A DNA stretch of 64,000 nt from Algoriphagus sp. TR-M9. GTDB taxonomy: Bacteria; Bacteroidota; Bacteroidia; Cytophagales; Cyclobacteriaceae. This document shows, in pieces, positions 36,986-45,147 of this stretch; the first letter of the stretch is position 1; each line of letters begins with the position of its first letter. The notes beneath the pieces are model-generated. The model did not search any database. It was not told where the DNA came from and saw nothing but the letters and a program-made list of their open reading frames with translations. The stretch spans positions 3,716,501 to 3,780,500 of the forward strand of contig NZ_CP115160.1 of NCBI RefSeq assembly GCF_027594545.1. The letters are read 5' to 3'. A program made the position numbers and the translations under genes.

Positions 36986-37498
36986 ATGAAATTCGCAATT
37001 TTTACCTGGTTACTTTTCCTACCTATCCAAATATATGCAGGTCCTGATGCCTCGACCATGCTTTCAGACCGAGAGGAGATGCTGCAGCTCCTTAGAGAAT
37101 CAACGCCCAGATCTCCCAGAGTATTTGGCGTGGAAATACCAGCTCAGCAGCACGCTAACTATGAACTAGCGATGAGGATCATAAAGAAAGACAACGCGAT
37201 CATCCAACGCCTGAAGCTACAGGATGAAATAGACCAAGCAAGTCTTTTGGCGGACAATGAGGCATATAAAGCCATAACACTTTCTCAAGAGCAAGACATC
37301 CAAAAACTAAGAAATGCCCTGACGCAGAAGACTCATGAAATCAACTCACAGGCAGTTGAAAGCTGGAAGTACCAATCGGCTACTTTGATCTTTTTTGTGG
37401 GCATGATCAGCTTTGTTTTCCTGTATATTCAGTCAAAAGTAAATTTTTCTCCTTCCGAATCGTTTATATTAAGTCCGCTACAAACTCAAGAAAAATGA
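36986..37498 (+). CDS. coiled-coil single-span membrane protein, paralogue 1
   Basis: Protein of 170 residues: signal peptide (FAIFTWLLFLPIQIYAG), a long polar helical region with heptad-like spacing (KKDNAIIQRLKLQDEIDQASLL, SQEQDIQKLRNALTQKTHEI) and a membrane span near residue 135 (SATLIFFVGMISFVFLYIQS), then a short polar tail. It resembles no family I can name. The next gene encodes a relative sharing the IIxKDNxI...YKAIxxxQExDIQxL pattern. It follows mnmD by 99 bases and overlaps paralogue 2 by 4 bases (ATGA), so the two are co-translated and may pair as coiled coils. Confidence 0.65.
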   Translation: MKFAIFTWLLFLPIQIYAGPDASTMLSDREEMLQLLRESTPRSPRVFGVEIPAQQHANYELAMRIIKKDNAIIQRLKLQDEIDQASLLADNEAYKAITLSQEQDIQKLRNALTQKTHEINSQAVESWKYQSATLIFFVGMISFVFLYIQSKVNFSPSESFILSPLQTQEK

Positions 37499-37968
37499 TC
37501 CTAGGATTACTCATTGCCTTTCTAACGCTATCCCCGCCACAATTTACAGAAGCTGGGCAGGCCAAATTGGAAAAAATGCTGCAGGAACGTGATGCCCTCA
37601 CCCAACAGTGGAAGCAATCAGAGAGTCAAAAGTCTGGCATATTTGGCAACCGCACCAAGAAAGACATGATTGAAACCAATGAATGGCTGGAACGCATCAT
37701 CGCTAAGGACAACCTGATCATGGACGAACTCAGGATGATCGGAGAGATAGAAACCACCACTGCTACCCAGACCGGCGAGGATTACAAGGCCATCGCTTTT
37801 AAACAAGAGAAAGACATTCAGTCCCTAAAAAGGGCTGTAGCTGAAAGAGAAAAATCCATAGCGGAAATGCTCTCTACCCGAAGAACATTCGAATGGACCA
37901 CCACTATTTTCTTTCTCACCACCTTAGGATTGGGATATTGGGTGTACAAAAGCAAAAAAGCTGCTTAA
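37495..37968 (+). CDS. coiled-coil single-span membrane protein, paralogue 2
   Basis: Protein of 157 residues with a hydrophobic N-terminus (MILGLLIAFLTLS), a long charged coiled-coil region (ERIIAKDNLIMDELRMIGEIE, KQEKDIQSLKRAVAEREKSIAE) and a C-terminal membrane span (TTTIFFLTTLGLGYWVYKSKKAA) ending in lysines. It is clearly related to the preceding gene along the middle region, consistent with an old tandem duplication. Function unknown; topology suggests most of the coil lies in the periplasm with a short basic tail inside. Ends against the convergent lipoprotein gene with a 4-base overlap. Confidence 0.65.
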   Translation: MILGLLIAFLTLSPPQFTEAGQAKLEKMLQERDALTQQWKQSESQKSGIFGNRTKKDMIETNEWLERIIAKDNLIMDELRMIGEIETTTATQTGEDYKAIAFKQEKDIQSLKRAVAEREKSIAEMLSTRRTFEWTTTIFFLTTLGLGYWVYKSKKAA

Positions 37969-38465
37969 TCGACCCTCACAAAGGTTTTGGCGGGGAATTC
38001 AATGCAGTCATTTTCCTCGTTTACGCTCCAACAATCTTCCTGAAAGGTAAATTGACGCAAATCACTGGAAAAGGTCAATTTGCCTTTAGGCACTCTGAAA
38101 AAATCCACTATTCCTGGCTTCAAATCCTGCTTGGGCGCATAAAACGGTTGATTCTCCCCTCCGAAATGAATCATTGCGTCTGAATAGTAATATTGAAAAA
38201 TACCCGCTTCGAAATTGTACCAGGAAGTAGCGGTCAATCTGTAACCTAACTCCTCTCCAATTTCGGTTTTTCTGACAGAAGCAGTGACATCAAAAAGACT
38301 GTCATTTCGAAAGGTGTAACTTTCCACAAACCATACCTCCAAAGAATCTGAATAATTTCGGTTTTCCCAAGTTCCGATCAAAGGAGATCTTGGCTCTTCA
38401 GAATCAGCGCAACTGAAAGAGCTTATTGCACAGCAAACTAGGATAAGCAAAGAAAGATACCTCAT
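37965..38465 (-). CDS. hypothetical lipoprotein
   Basis: Envelope lipoprotein of 166 residues: MRYLSLLILVCCAISSFSC is a lipoprotein signal with FSC lipobox, followed by a beta-rich body with LIGTWENRNYSDSLEV, a lipocalin-like opening often seen in Bacteroidota lipoproteins. No close family could be named. Its stop overlaps the convergent coiled-coil gene by 4 bases. Confidence 0.7.
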   Translation of the reverse strand: MRYLSLLILVCCAISSFSCADSEEPRSPLIGTWENRNYSDSLEVWFVESYTFRNDSLFDVTASVRKTEIGEELGYRLTATSWYNFEAGIFQYYYSDAMIHFGGENQPFYAPKQDLKPGIVDFFRVPKGKLTFSSDLRQFTFQEDCWSVNEENDCIEFPAKTFVRVD

Positions 38466-38541
38466 GGCTATGGGGAAATTTGGTGGACAAAACCTAGAAC
38501 GATACTTATGCTTTATTCGCTACAAAATAGCCGCAAAAAGT

Positions 38542-39204
38542 CTAAGCCTTCAGTTTTGCGATTGGAGTCCTTCCTCCTTTAGTCTTTTCTTCCAAATCAA
38601 CCAACACCTCGGCATCAAGTGGAAGAAACACATCTACCCTTGACCCAAATTTGATAAATCCAAACTCCCCACCTTGCTCCAGCTCTGAACCCGGCTCCAC
38701 GTACCATTTGATTCTTCTGGCCATGGCACCTGCTATCTGTCTTACCAGAAGTTTGGTGCCGTCAGCTCCCTTTAAAACCATAGTAGTCCGCTCATTTTCA
38801 GTGCTGGACTTAGGATGCCAAGCTACTAGGTATTTTCCCGGATGATATTTGAAAAATTCCACGATGCCTTTTATCGGCGATCGGGTAATATGCACATTGA
38901 TGGGAGACATGAAGATGGAAATCTGTCTGCGGTTTTCTTTCAGGTATTCCGGCTCAAAGGTCTCTTCGATGACTACCACCTTCCCATCTACCGGTGCATA
39001 TACCAAACCTTCCTCATTGGGAAGTTTGATGATAGGGCTTCGGAAAAACTGTAAAATAACCAGATAAAGTACTACACTTCCCAAAATCGCGACATTGGAA
39101 AGCACCCTGGCATCAGGCATAAAATAAATTATCAGGTAATTGCCGGCCACCAAGATTATTAGCAACCAAAACAATAAAACTCTTCCTTCTCTGTGTATAG
39201 TCAT
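38542..39204 (-). CDS. psd: phosphatidylserine decarboxylase family protein
   Basis: Inner-membrane enzyme of 220 residues that makes phosphatidylethanolamine. Two hydrophobic N-terminal segments (VLLFWLLIILVAGNYLIIYF, NVAILGSVVLYLVILQFF), followed by the catalytic core with VYAPVDGKVVVIEE, PINVHITRSPIKG, and the pyruvoyl cleavage site region GEFGFIKFGSRVDVF (self-cleavage before Ser in FGS). This is the short PSD type, not the longer LGST type. ATG 39204 is preferred; the reading to 39240 adds residues overlapping the gdh terminator. Pairs functionally with cdsA 1.4 kb away, though gdh lies between. Confidence 0.9.
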   Translation of the reverse strand: MTIHREGRVLLFWLLIILVAGNYLIIYFMPDARVLSNVAILGSVVLYLVILQFFRSPIIKLPNEEGLVYAPVDGKVVVIEETFEPEYLKENRRQISIFMSPINVHITRSPIKGIVEFFKYHPGKYLVAWHPKSSTENERTTMVLKGADGTKLLVRQIAGAMARRIKWYVEPGSELEQGGEFGFIKFGSRVDVFLPLDAEVLVDLEEKTKGGRTPIAKLKA

Positions 39205-39212
39205 AGTAAGTA

Positions 39213-39244
39213 AAACTAAAAGGCGTGGAGTTTGCCCCACGCCT
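39213..39244 (-). terminator. rho-independent terminator after glutamate dehydrogenase
   Basis: Minus strand AGGCGTGG pairs with CCACGCCT, followed by TTTTAGTTTTA; sits between gdh and psd, so these are probably separate units. Confidence 0.75.
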
Positions 39245-39276
39245 CAAAGATAAAATATTCTTTCGATAGAATGGGC

Positions 39277-40554
39277 TTAGAATCCTCCTCTGTAGGTATA
39301 AGTCTGGGCCACTTTGTCTATAGCTACTATATATGCGGCTATTCTCATCGGTACATCATATTTCTGCGAAGCTTGATATACCATTTCAAATGAATCCTTC
39401 ATAATCCGATCTGAGCGTCTATTCACCCGATCTGCTGTCCATTTGTATCCTAGCCTGTTTTGCACCCATTCGAAATAGGAGACGGTAACCCCGCCAGCAT
39501 TGGCCAGGATATCCGGCACTGCCATTATTCCTTTCTCATTGATGATCGCATCAGCTTTTGCGGAAGTAGGACCATTGGCTCCTTCTACGATGAGTTTAGC
39601 TTTGATATCATTCACATTATGAATGGTAATCACATCTTCCACTGCTGCCGGAACCAACACATCGACTTCTAAAGTCAACAGGTCTGCGGGATTTTCCATG
39701 GCATCACCACCTGTAAACCCTCCTAAATGTCCGCCATTAGCATCTCTGTATTCAATAGCCTTTACGATATCTATTCCTTTCTCATTATAAAATGCACCGG
39801 TATGGTCAGAAATCGCCACGATCTTTAATCCTCTTTCCTCCAATAACCTAGCTGCCCATGAGCCTACATTTCCAAAACCCTGCACTGCACAGGTGGCCTG
39901 AAAAGGATTGATTTTCAATTTTTGCATGGCTGCCAAAGCCGAAACCATCACCCCACGTCCTGTGGCTTCCGTCCTGCCTAGCGAACCTCCTAAAACCAGC
40001 GGTTTTCCTGTAACTACAGAGTTAACAGTCATTCCGTGTGCCTTAGAATATTCATCCATTAGCCAAGCCATTTCTCTAGGTCCTGTTCCCATATCTGGTG
40101 CAGGGATATCCTTATCCGGCCCAAACACATCGATCATCGCCATAGTATAAGCTCTAACCAAACGTTCGATTTCACCTTTGGACATTTCTCTTGGGTTACA
40201 TCTCACGCCACCTTTACCTCCACCATATGGAATATCCACTACGGCACATTTCCAGGTCATCCATGCTGCCAAAGCGCGCACTTCGTCGATGTGGACATCT
40301 GGAGCGAATCGGATTCCTCCTTTGGCTGGGCCTAGGATATTGGAGTGAATCACTCGTATCCCTTCGAAAACTTGGATTTTCCCATTGTCCATGGTAATTG
40401 GCAGGGAAACGATTACTTGTTTGGCAGGATTTTTCAACACATTATAGACCTCGTCAGAGAGACCTAGCTTTTCAGCAGCGATGTTGAATCTTTCCATCAT
40501 GGACTCCAGTGGATTTTCTTTATCCTTGATCGGGGCCGGTTCAATGTAAGCCAT
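39277..40554 (-). CDS. Glu/Leu/Phe/Val (glutamate) dehydrogenase
   Basis: NAD(P)-dependent amino acid dehydrogenase of 425 residues. GPAKGGIRFAPDVHIDEV and the catalytic lysine region IPYGGGKGGVRCNP mark the substrate-binding domain; GFGNVGSWAARLLEERGLKIV is the dinucleotide-binding motif in the second domain. Length and the motif TGRGVMVSALAA agree with glutamate dehydrogenase of the GdhA/RocG group, converting 2-oxoglutarate and ammonia to glutamate or the reverse. Cytoplasmic. ATG 40554 begins MAYIEPAPIKDKENPLESMMERF. Likely monocistronic. Confidence 0.93.
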   Translation of the reverse strand: MAYIEPAPIKDKENPLESMMERFNIAAEKLGLSDEVYNVLKNPAKQVIVSLPITMDNGKIQVFEGIRVIHSNILGPAKGGIRFAPDVHIDEVRALAAWMTWKCAVVDIPYGGGKGGVRCNPREMSKGEIERLVRAYTMAMIDVFGPDKDIPAPDMGTGPREMAWLMDEYSKAHGMTVNSVVTGKPLVLGGSLGRTEATGRGVMVSALAAMQKLKINPFQATCAVQGFGNVGSWAARLLEERGLKIVAISDHTGAFYNEKGIDIVKAIEYRDANGGHLGGFTGGDAMENPADLLTLEVDVLVPAAVEDVITIHNVNDIKAKLIVEGANGPTSAKADAIINEKGIMAVPDILANAGGVTVSYFEWVQNRLGYKWTADRVNRRSDRIMKDSFEMVYQASQKYDVPMRIAAYIVAIDKVAQTYTYRGGF

Positions 40555-40624
40555 ATTTGGGTTTGATTTAGTTATTCAAATGCTCTGCAATATTAAGCAG
40601 ATTTTAAATCTAAGGGGGTCAAAA

Positions 40625-41464
40625 TTAGAAGATTTTCAAAAAGGCGGTAATAAATGGAGCCGAAAGTAACAAACCGTCAAATCTATCCATAAATCCACCA
40701 TGCCCAGGCAAACCTCTACCTGAGTCTTTGATCTCAATAGAGCGCTTAAATAATGACTCGATCAAATCACCGTATGTACCTGCGATGATGATGATACCTG
40801 CTATCACCAGCCATTTCCAATCCTCGATCACATGAAAGTATCTGGTCAAAATAAATGCTACTCCTATCGCTGAAAATGCCCCACCCAGAAAGCCTTCCCA
40901 GGACTTCTTTGGGGACACTCTTTCAAACAACTTAGTTTTACCAAACTTTGTTCCTGCAAAATACGCCCCGGTATCACTTGCCCAAAGTATCAGTAGGCAA
41001 CCCAGTAATATTTCATAATTGTAAGTCTCATTTACGGAGAAAACGGCCAGGTTCAAAAGAGAAAATGGGACAGCAACATAGAAAATACCCAAAAAGGTAA
41101 AGGCCACGCCCGTGAAGGGTTTCTTATCCGTCTTGCGATACAGCTTGATGAAATAGGTGAGCGAAAGTATGGGGAAAATCAAATAGAGGTATTTATTATT
41201 TAGGTGTTCTTTTTCGATCAGGAATGTCAGCAAGAAAATCATCAAACCGATAAATGTCCCAAAGCTTTTCAGAGGAAGCATGCCGTCCAGTCCGCTCAAC
41301 TTGTAAAACTCCATCTGAGAAAAGCCTAAGATCGCTGCAAAAACTATAAAATACGTGTAATCTGAATAAACTGAAGCCCCGATTAACACCAAAGCACCTA
41401 TAAGGGCTGTGATGGCTCGCTGGCCCAGGTTACTATAGTTACTTATACTAAAACGTGATCTCAT
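40625..41464 (-). CDS. cdsA: phosphatidate cytidylyltransferase
   Basis: Integral membrane enzyme of 279 residues that makes CDP-diacylglycerol, the precursor of phosphatidylserine and other phospholipids. Six to eight membrane helices are visible, and the C-terminal CDP-diglyceride synthetase signature RSIEIKDSGRGLPGHGGFMD is intact. The ATG at 41464 lies inside the 3' end of the DUF2007 gene (17-base overlap), so the two are translationally coupled. Fits with psd nearby as the phospholipid route. Confidence 0.94.
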   Translation of the reverse strand: MRSRFSISNYSNLGQRAITALIGALVLIGASVYSDYTYFIVFAAILGFSQMEFYKLSGLDGMLPLKSFGTFIGLMIFLLTFLIEKEHLNNKYLYLIFPILSLTYFIKLYRKTDKKPFTGVAFTFLGIFYVAVPFSLLNLAVFSVNETYNYEILLGCLLILWASDTGAYFAGTKFGKTKLFERVSPKKSWEGFLGGAFSAIGVAFILTRYFHVIEDWKWLVIAGIIIIAGTYGDLIESLFKRSIEIKDSGRGLPGHGGFMDRFDGLLLSAPFITAFLKIF

Positions 41465-41654
41465 TCTGGATTAGGTTATTCGCCGCTATCACATCGTCTT
41501 TTTGCACAAGCACCTCATGCTGTCCAAATATCTGATAGACTGTTTCTTTTTTATTTAACACTACCGCTTGGATTTGATGCTCCTCCAAGACCCCCTTCAC
41601 GATTTCGGCTCGCACCTGCATCGGACTTTCAAATACCTTGATCCAGTTTTCCAT
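41448..41654 (-). CDS. DUF2007 family small protein
   Basis: Soluble 68-residue protein, MENWIKVFESPMQVRAEIVK, with VLNKKETVYQIFGQHEVLVQ and the ending AANNLIQNEI, matching the DUF2007 (putative signal-transducing) family, whose members resemble PII-like folds. Function is not established. ATG 41654 gives the family length; the reading to 41756 adds residues that overlap the CPBP gene. It overlaps CPBP upstream by 26 bases and cdsA downstream by 17 bases, so the three genes are tightly coupled. Confidence 0.85.
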   Translation of the reverse strand: MENWIKVFESPMQVRAEIVKGVLEEHQIQAVVLNKKETVYQIFGQHEVLVQKDDVIAANNLIQNEITF

Positions 41655-42579
41655 TGGGTTTATTTGTTTTCTTAAAGTAAACGATTCCTGCCAAAAGAAC
41701 CAGTATTCCCAACAATGCACCAGGAAGAGAAGCCGAATCAGACGATTCAAGATCAAAATCTATCCAGCCTTCATTAGAGGCATAAATCAACAAAAGTGTA
41801 AAAGTATTATTGAAAATATGTCCTAAAATCGGATAGGTAAGGCTTCCTGAATAATAATATAAGTAACCAAAAATGCCCCCCAGTAACATCCGAGGAAAAA
41901 AGCCATAAAACTGTACATGGATGGCAGAGAAAATAAATGCTGTGAGCCAGATACCCACATGAGCATTCCCGGTGTACAAGTGCATTTTGGGCTGGATTAG
42001 CCCTCGGAAAAACATCTCTTCTCCTATCCCAGCCAGAATTCCGATTACCAAAATCCCCGTCAATAATTCCGGAATGGTCTGGAAATCCGTCAGAAATTTA
42101 GTCATCTCCGCAAGTTGATCTTCCATCTCCCGCATCCAAAGTTCTATCCCGGACATAAATTCCGGCAGTGCCATATTTGAGTTGAGGTAGCCCAGGTATC
42201 CGTTCACCAGCATTCCTCCTAGGGCAATCAACAGAACCATTCCTGCGCCAGTTGGGTTAAAGCGTGACAACTGAAGCTCCCAATGCAAATCGGCTTGGTC
42301 AATAAAATGCATCACCACATAGGCTGCCACCCAAAAACCTATTCCCGAACCAATCCCCTGGATGAAATATATAGCCATGCGGCCATTGGGACTAGAATAA
42401 TCCCCACTCATAAGCCCAACTATTTCATCTATTGAAACATTAAAAATAAGGGGCACCATCCCTATGGCAATTACTTGCAGAACAATCAGTACACCAATTG
42501 ACACTAAAACCGTGACTACCAAGGACAAAAGCCAACTCTTCCGCTTGGCTATTTCAGATTCAGTTTCGTATATCTCCAT
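41629..42579 (-). CDS. CPBP family intramembrane glutamic endopeptidase
   Basis: Polytopic membrane protease of the CAAX/ABI (CPBP) family, 316 residues. The catalytic Glu pair is in ILAGIGEEMFFRGLIQPKMH, followed by a helix with HVQFYGFFPRML and a final HIFNNTFTLLLIYAS providing the conserved His-Asn. About eight membrane helices. Substrates are unknown; some members mature prenylated or bacteriocin-related proteins. ATG 42579 is chosen; a reading to 42780 would run into dusB. It is divergent from dusB with a 37-base gap and heads the CPBP-DUF2007-cdsA operon. Confidence 0.9.
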   Translation of the reverse strand: MEIYETESEIAKRKSWLLSLVVTVLVSIGVLIVLQVIAIGMVPLIFNVSIDEIVGLMSGDYSSPNGRMAIYFIQGIGSGIGFWVAAYVVMHFIDQADLHWELQLSRFNPTGAGMVLLIALGGMLVNGYLGYLNSNMALPEFMSGIELWMREMEDQLAEMTKFLTDFQTIPELLTGILVIGILAGIGEEMFFRGLIQPKMHLYTGNAHVGIWLTAFIFSAIHVQFYGFFPRMLLGGIFGYLYYYSGSLTYPILGHIFNNTFTLLLIYASNEGWIDFDLESSDSASLPGALLGILVLLAGIVYFKKTNKPNGKLDQGI

Positions 42580-42616
42580 ATTTGAGGTAAATTTACGCGC
42601 AAATTTAAAATAAGAA

Positions 42617-43606
42617 GTGGTTAAGATAGGAAACTTAGAGTTAGGGGACTTCCCATTATTGCTTGCACCTATGGAAGATGTGAGTGATCCGCCGTTCAGG
42701 GCAGTATGCAAAGAGAACGGTGCAGACCTGATGTATACCGAATTTATCAGCTCTGAAGGCCTCATTCGAGACGCCGCCAAAAGCGTCCAGAAACTGGATA
42801 TTTTCGATTATGAACGCCCCATAGGCATTCAGATTTTCGGAAATGAAATTGACTCCATGCGTGAAGCCGCTGCCATAGTAGAGGAAGCCAATCCGGACAT
42901 TCTGGACATCAATTATGGTTGCCCAGTAAATAAAGTAGCTTGTAAAGGAGCTGGTGCCGGGATCCTATTGGATATAGACAAAATGGTATCCATGACTGCC
43001 GAAATCGTAAAAGCTGTAAATATCCCCGTGACAGTCAAAACACGACTTGGCTGGGACAATAATACCATTCGTATCGTGGAAGTAGCAGAGCGACTGCAGG
43101 ACGTAGGGATTCAGGCCATCTCCATTCACGCCCGTACCCGAAAACAAATGTATAAAGGAGAAGCTGACTGGAGCTACCTGAATCAGGTCAAAGATAATCC
43201 ACGCCTACACATTCCAGTCTTTGGAAACGGAGATATAGATTCGCCGGAGAAAGCATTGGAATACAAAAATAAATACAATGTAGATGGCATGATGATCGGT
43301 AGAGCATCGATAGGCTATCCATGGATATTCAATGAGATCAAGCATTTCTTAGCCACAGGAGAAAAACTTACGGCTCCAGGATTGGAAGAAAGAATAGCTG
43401 TCGCCAAAAAACACCTGGACTTCTCCGTAGAGTGGAAAGGACCGAAACTGGGAATTCTCGAAATGCGAAGACACTACACCAATTACTTCCGTGGCATGCC
43501 TAATTTCAAGCAATACCGCACGGAGATGGTCACAGCTGACACCTATGAACAGGTATGTGAGGTTCTAGAGCAGGTGTCAGAAGTATATGCTGACCATGTC
43601 TTTTAA
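42617..43606 (+). CDS. dusB: tRNA dihydrouridine synthase DusB
   Basis: FMN enzyme of 329 residues that reduces uridine to dihydrouridine in tRNA. Motifs: LAPMEDVSDPPFRAVCK, DINYGCPVNKVACKGAGAGI (catalytic Cys in the VACKGAG segment), ISIHARTRKQMYKGEADW and MMIGRASIGYPWIF. C-terminal helical domain with RRHYTNYFRGMPNFKQYR. The start is GTG at 42617, since no ATG lies upstream; the FMN-binding motif starts near residue 15. Divergent from CPBP. Confidence 0.94.
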   Translation: MVKIGNLELGDFPLLLAPMEDVSDPPFRAVCKENGADLMYTEFISSEGLIRDAAKSVQKLDIFDYERPIGIQIFGNEIDSMREAAAIVEEANPDILDINYGCPVNKVACKGAGAGILLDIDKMVSMTAEIVKAVNIPVTVKTRLGWDNNTIRIVEVAERLQDVGIQAISIHARTRKQMYKGEADWSYLNQVKDNPRLHIPVFGNGDIDSPEKALEYKNKYNVDGMMIGRASIGYPWIFNEIKHFLATGEKLTAPGLEERIAVAKKHLDFSVEWKGPKLGILEMRRHYTNYFRGMPNFKQYRTEMVTADTYEQVCEVLEQVSEVYADHVF

Positions 43607-43687
43607 AAAATTTAGTTAAAAACTGGGAAGGTGATAAAGTTGGAAAATTTGATTCGGCTTTGCCGCCTTTTCTGTTCATCCAACAAA

Positions 43688-44902
43688 TCAAAAACTTTGA
43701 AGTAAAAAATCGGATAAGTGTACATGCTGAACACCCTCCACAGCTTCTTTCCAGAAGTCATCCAGTGTCACTACATATTTTGGAAATTGATCTTGAATGG
43801 CTAAAAGACTAGAAAACTCCCTTTCTACAGTCTGTTCACTCTCCAGCTTATAGGCCACTTGTACATATATCTTTTGGCCTTTCTTTTCAGCGATAAAATC
43901 AATTTCCTTATCAAGAAATTTTCCTACAAACACAGCATATCCTCTTCTTTTTAATTCAAGGAAAACTATATTTTCCAAAATCCCTGAGATCATCCTATCT
44001 CGATACCCCATCGTAGCATAAAGCAATCCCACATCGCTCAAGTAAAATTTTTCTTGGGTTTTTAAGATTTCTTTTCCTTTAATATCGTACCGTGAAGCTC
44101 GGTATAAGATAAAGGCACCCTCTAACGCTGTCAGGTAATTATAAACTGTATTGAGATCAATTTTACGTTGCTGACTTTTGAAATAGTCGGCCACATTCTT
44201 TCCCGAAAAAGTATTACCTATATTATCAATAGCATATTTCACAATCCGCTCCAGCAATTCCACATCCCTTATTTTGTAACGCTGAACCGTATCCCGAAGT
44301 ATGACAGAAGAATATATATCATATACAACTTTGTATGCCGTTTCTATTGAATAGTTTGCCGTATGTAGCACCGGAAAACCTCCTACTCTCAAATAAGCCA
44401 TAAAAGCCGATTTTCTATCTGTTAAATCACCTGGGAAATAAGCAGTTCGGAATTGTAAATATTCGGCAAAGGACAGCGTATATACTGGAATCTCTACGAA
44501 GCGTCCTGCCAAATAGGTGGCCAATTCTGAGGATAAAAGATGAGAATTGGAACCAGTGAGGTAAATATCTACATCAAAATCTACCAACATTGAATTTATT
44601 GCTTTCTCCCAGCCATCCACCTCTTGGATCTCATCCAGAAGCAAATAGGCTCTTTTACCTTTTTGTACTTTCTCCTCAACATATCTATAAAGTTGAGTAG
44701 CTGTACGCAAATCAGAGAACACAAAACTTTCTAAATTAATATGAATAATTAGGTGACCGTCAATCCTTCTAGCTAGTAACTCTTCTTTAAGCAGCAATAA
44801 TGCAGTTGACTTACCGCTTCTTCTGATCCCAGTCAGGATTTTAATCTGCGGTTTGTCGATGAATTCCCGTAACTGCTCATAATAAGTCGCTCTTGCTATC
44901 AT
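43688..44902 (-). CDS. AAA+ ATP-binding protein with C-terminal DUF4143 (second copy)
   Basis: ATPase of 404 residues with Walker A GIRRSGKS (about residue 27) and Walker B-like AYLLLDEIQEV, followed by the linker helices and the DUF4143 domain. Compared with the copy at 14694, the nuclease-like core here reads EIDFIAEKKGQKIYVQVAYK, so the Glu of the ExK motif is Gln, suggesting loss of any nuclease activity. ATG 44902 is preferred over the starts at 44935 and 44923, which lie in palindromic sequence. Palindromic GGTTATAACC boxes lie just upstream. The biological role of the family is unclear. Confidence 0.85.
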   Translation of the reverse strand: MIARATYYEQLREFIDKPQIKILTGIRRSGKSTALLLLKEELLARRIDGHLIIHINLESFVFSDLRTATQLYRYVEEKVQKGKRAYLLLDEIQEVDGWEKAINSMLVDFDVDIYLTGSNSHLLSSELATYLAGRFVEIPVYTLSFAEYLQFRTAYFPGDLTDRKSAFMAYLRVGGFPVLHTANYSIETAYKVVYDIYSSVILRDTVQRYKIRDVELLERIVKYAIDNIGNTFSGKNVADYFKSQQRKIDLNTVYNYLTALEGAFILYRASRYDIKGKEILKTQEKFYLSDVGLLYATMGYRDRMISGILENIVFLELKRRGYAVFVGKFLDKEIDFIAEKKGQKIYVQVAYKLESEQTVEREFSSLLAIQDQFPKYVVTLDDFWKEAVEGVQHVHLSDFLLQSF

Positions 44903-44911
44903 GCTTTTTAA

Positions 44912-44964
44912 GGTTATAACCATAAAAGTAAGCATTAAAAATATATTTTTAAGGTTATACCCTT
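44912..44964. promoter_or_regulatory. paired GGTTAT palindromes upstream of the second DUF4143 ATPase
   Basis: GGTTATAACC (44912-44921) is a perfect palindrome ten bases before the start codon (minus strand), and AAGGTTATACCCTT (44951-44964) is a near-perfect one 41 bases further upstream. They share TTTTAAGGTTATA and are embedded in AT-rich sequence. They may be sites for a regulator of the ATPase, possibly the ATPase or a partner; this is inference from symmetry and position. Confidence 0.5.
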
Positions 44965-45147
44965 AAAAACTTACTAAAAACCAATATTATTTAGCTTATA
45001 CCCAAAAAAAACTGTTTAACATTGCTTTTCTAATAGCTCGACAAAAGCACCAGATTCAAAGTTTGACTCCAGTGTACAACTCCTGCTAATTTTTTCACGA
45101 ACTTTTCTTTGCTTTTGCTTCCTTTGTAAGTGGGCAATGTCCCATTT

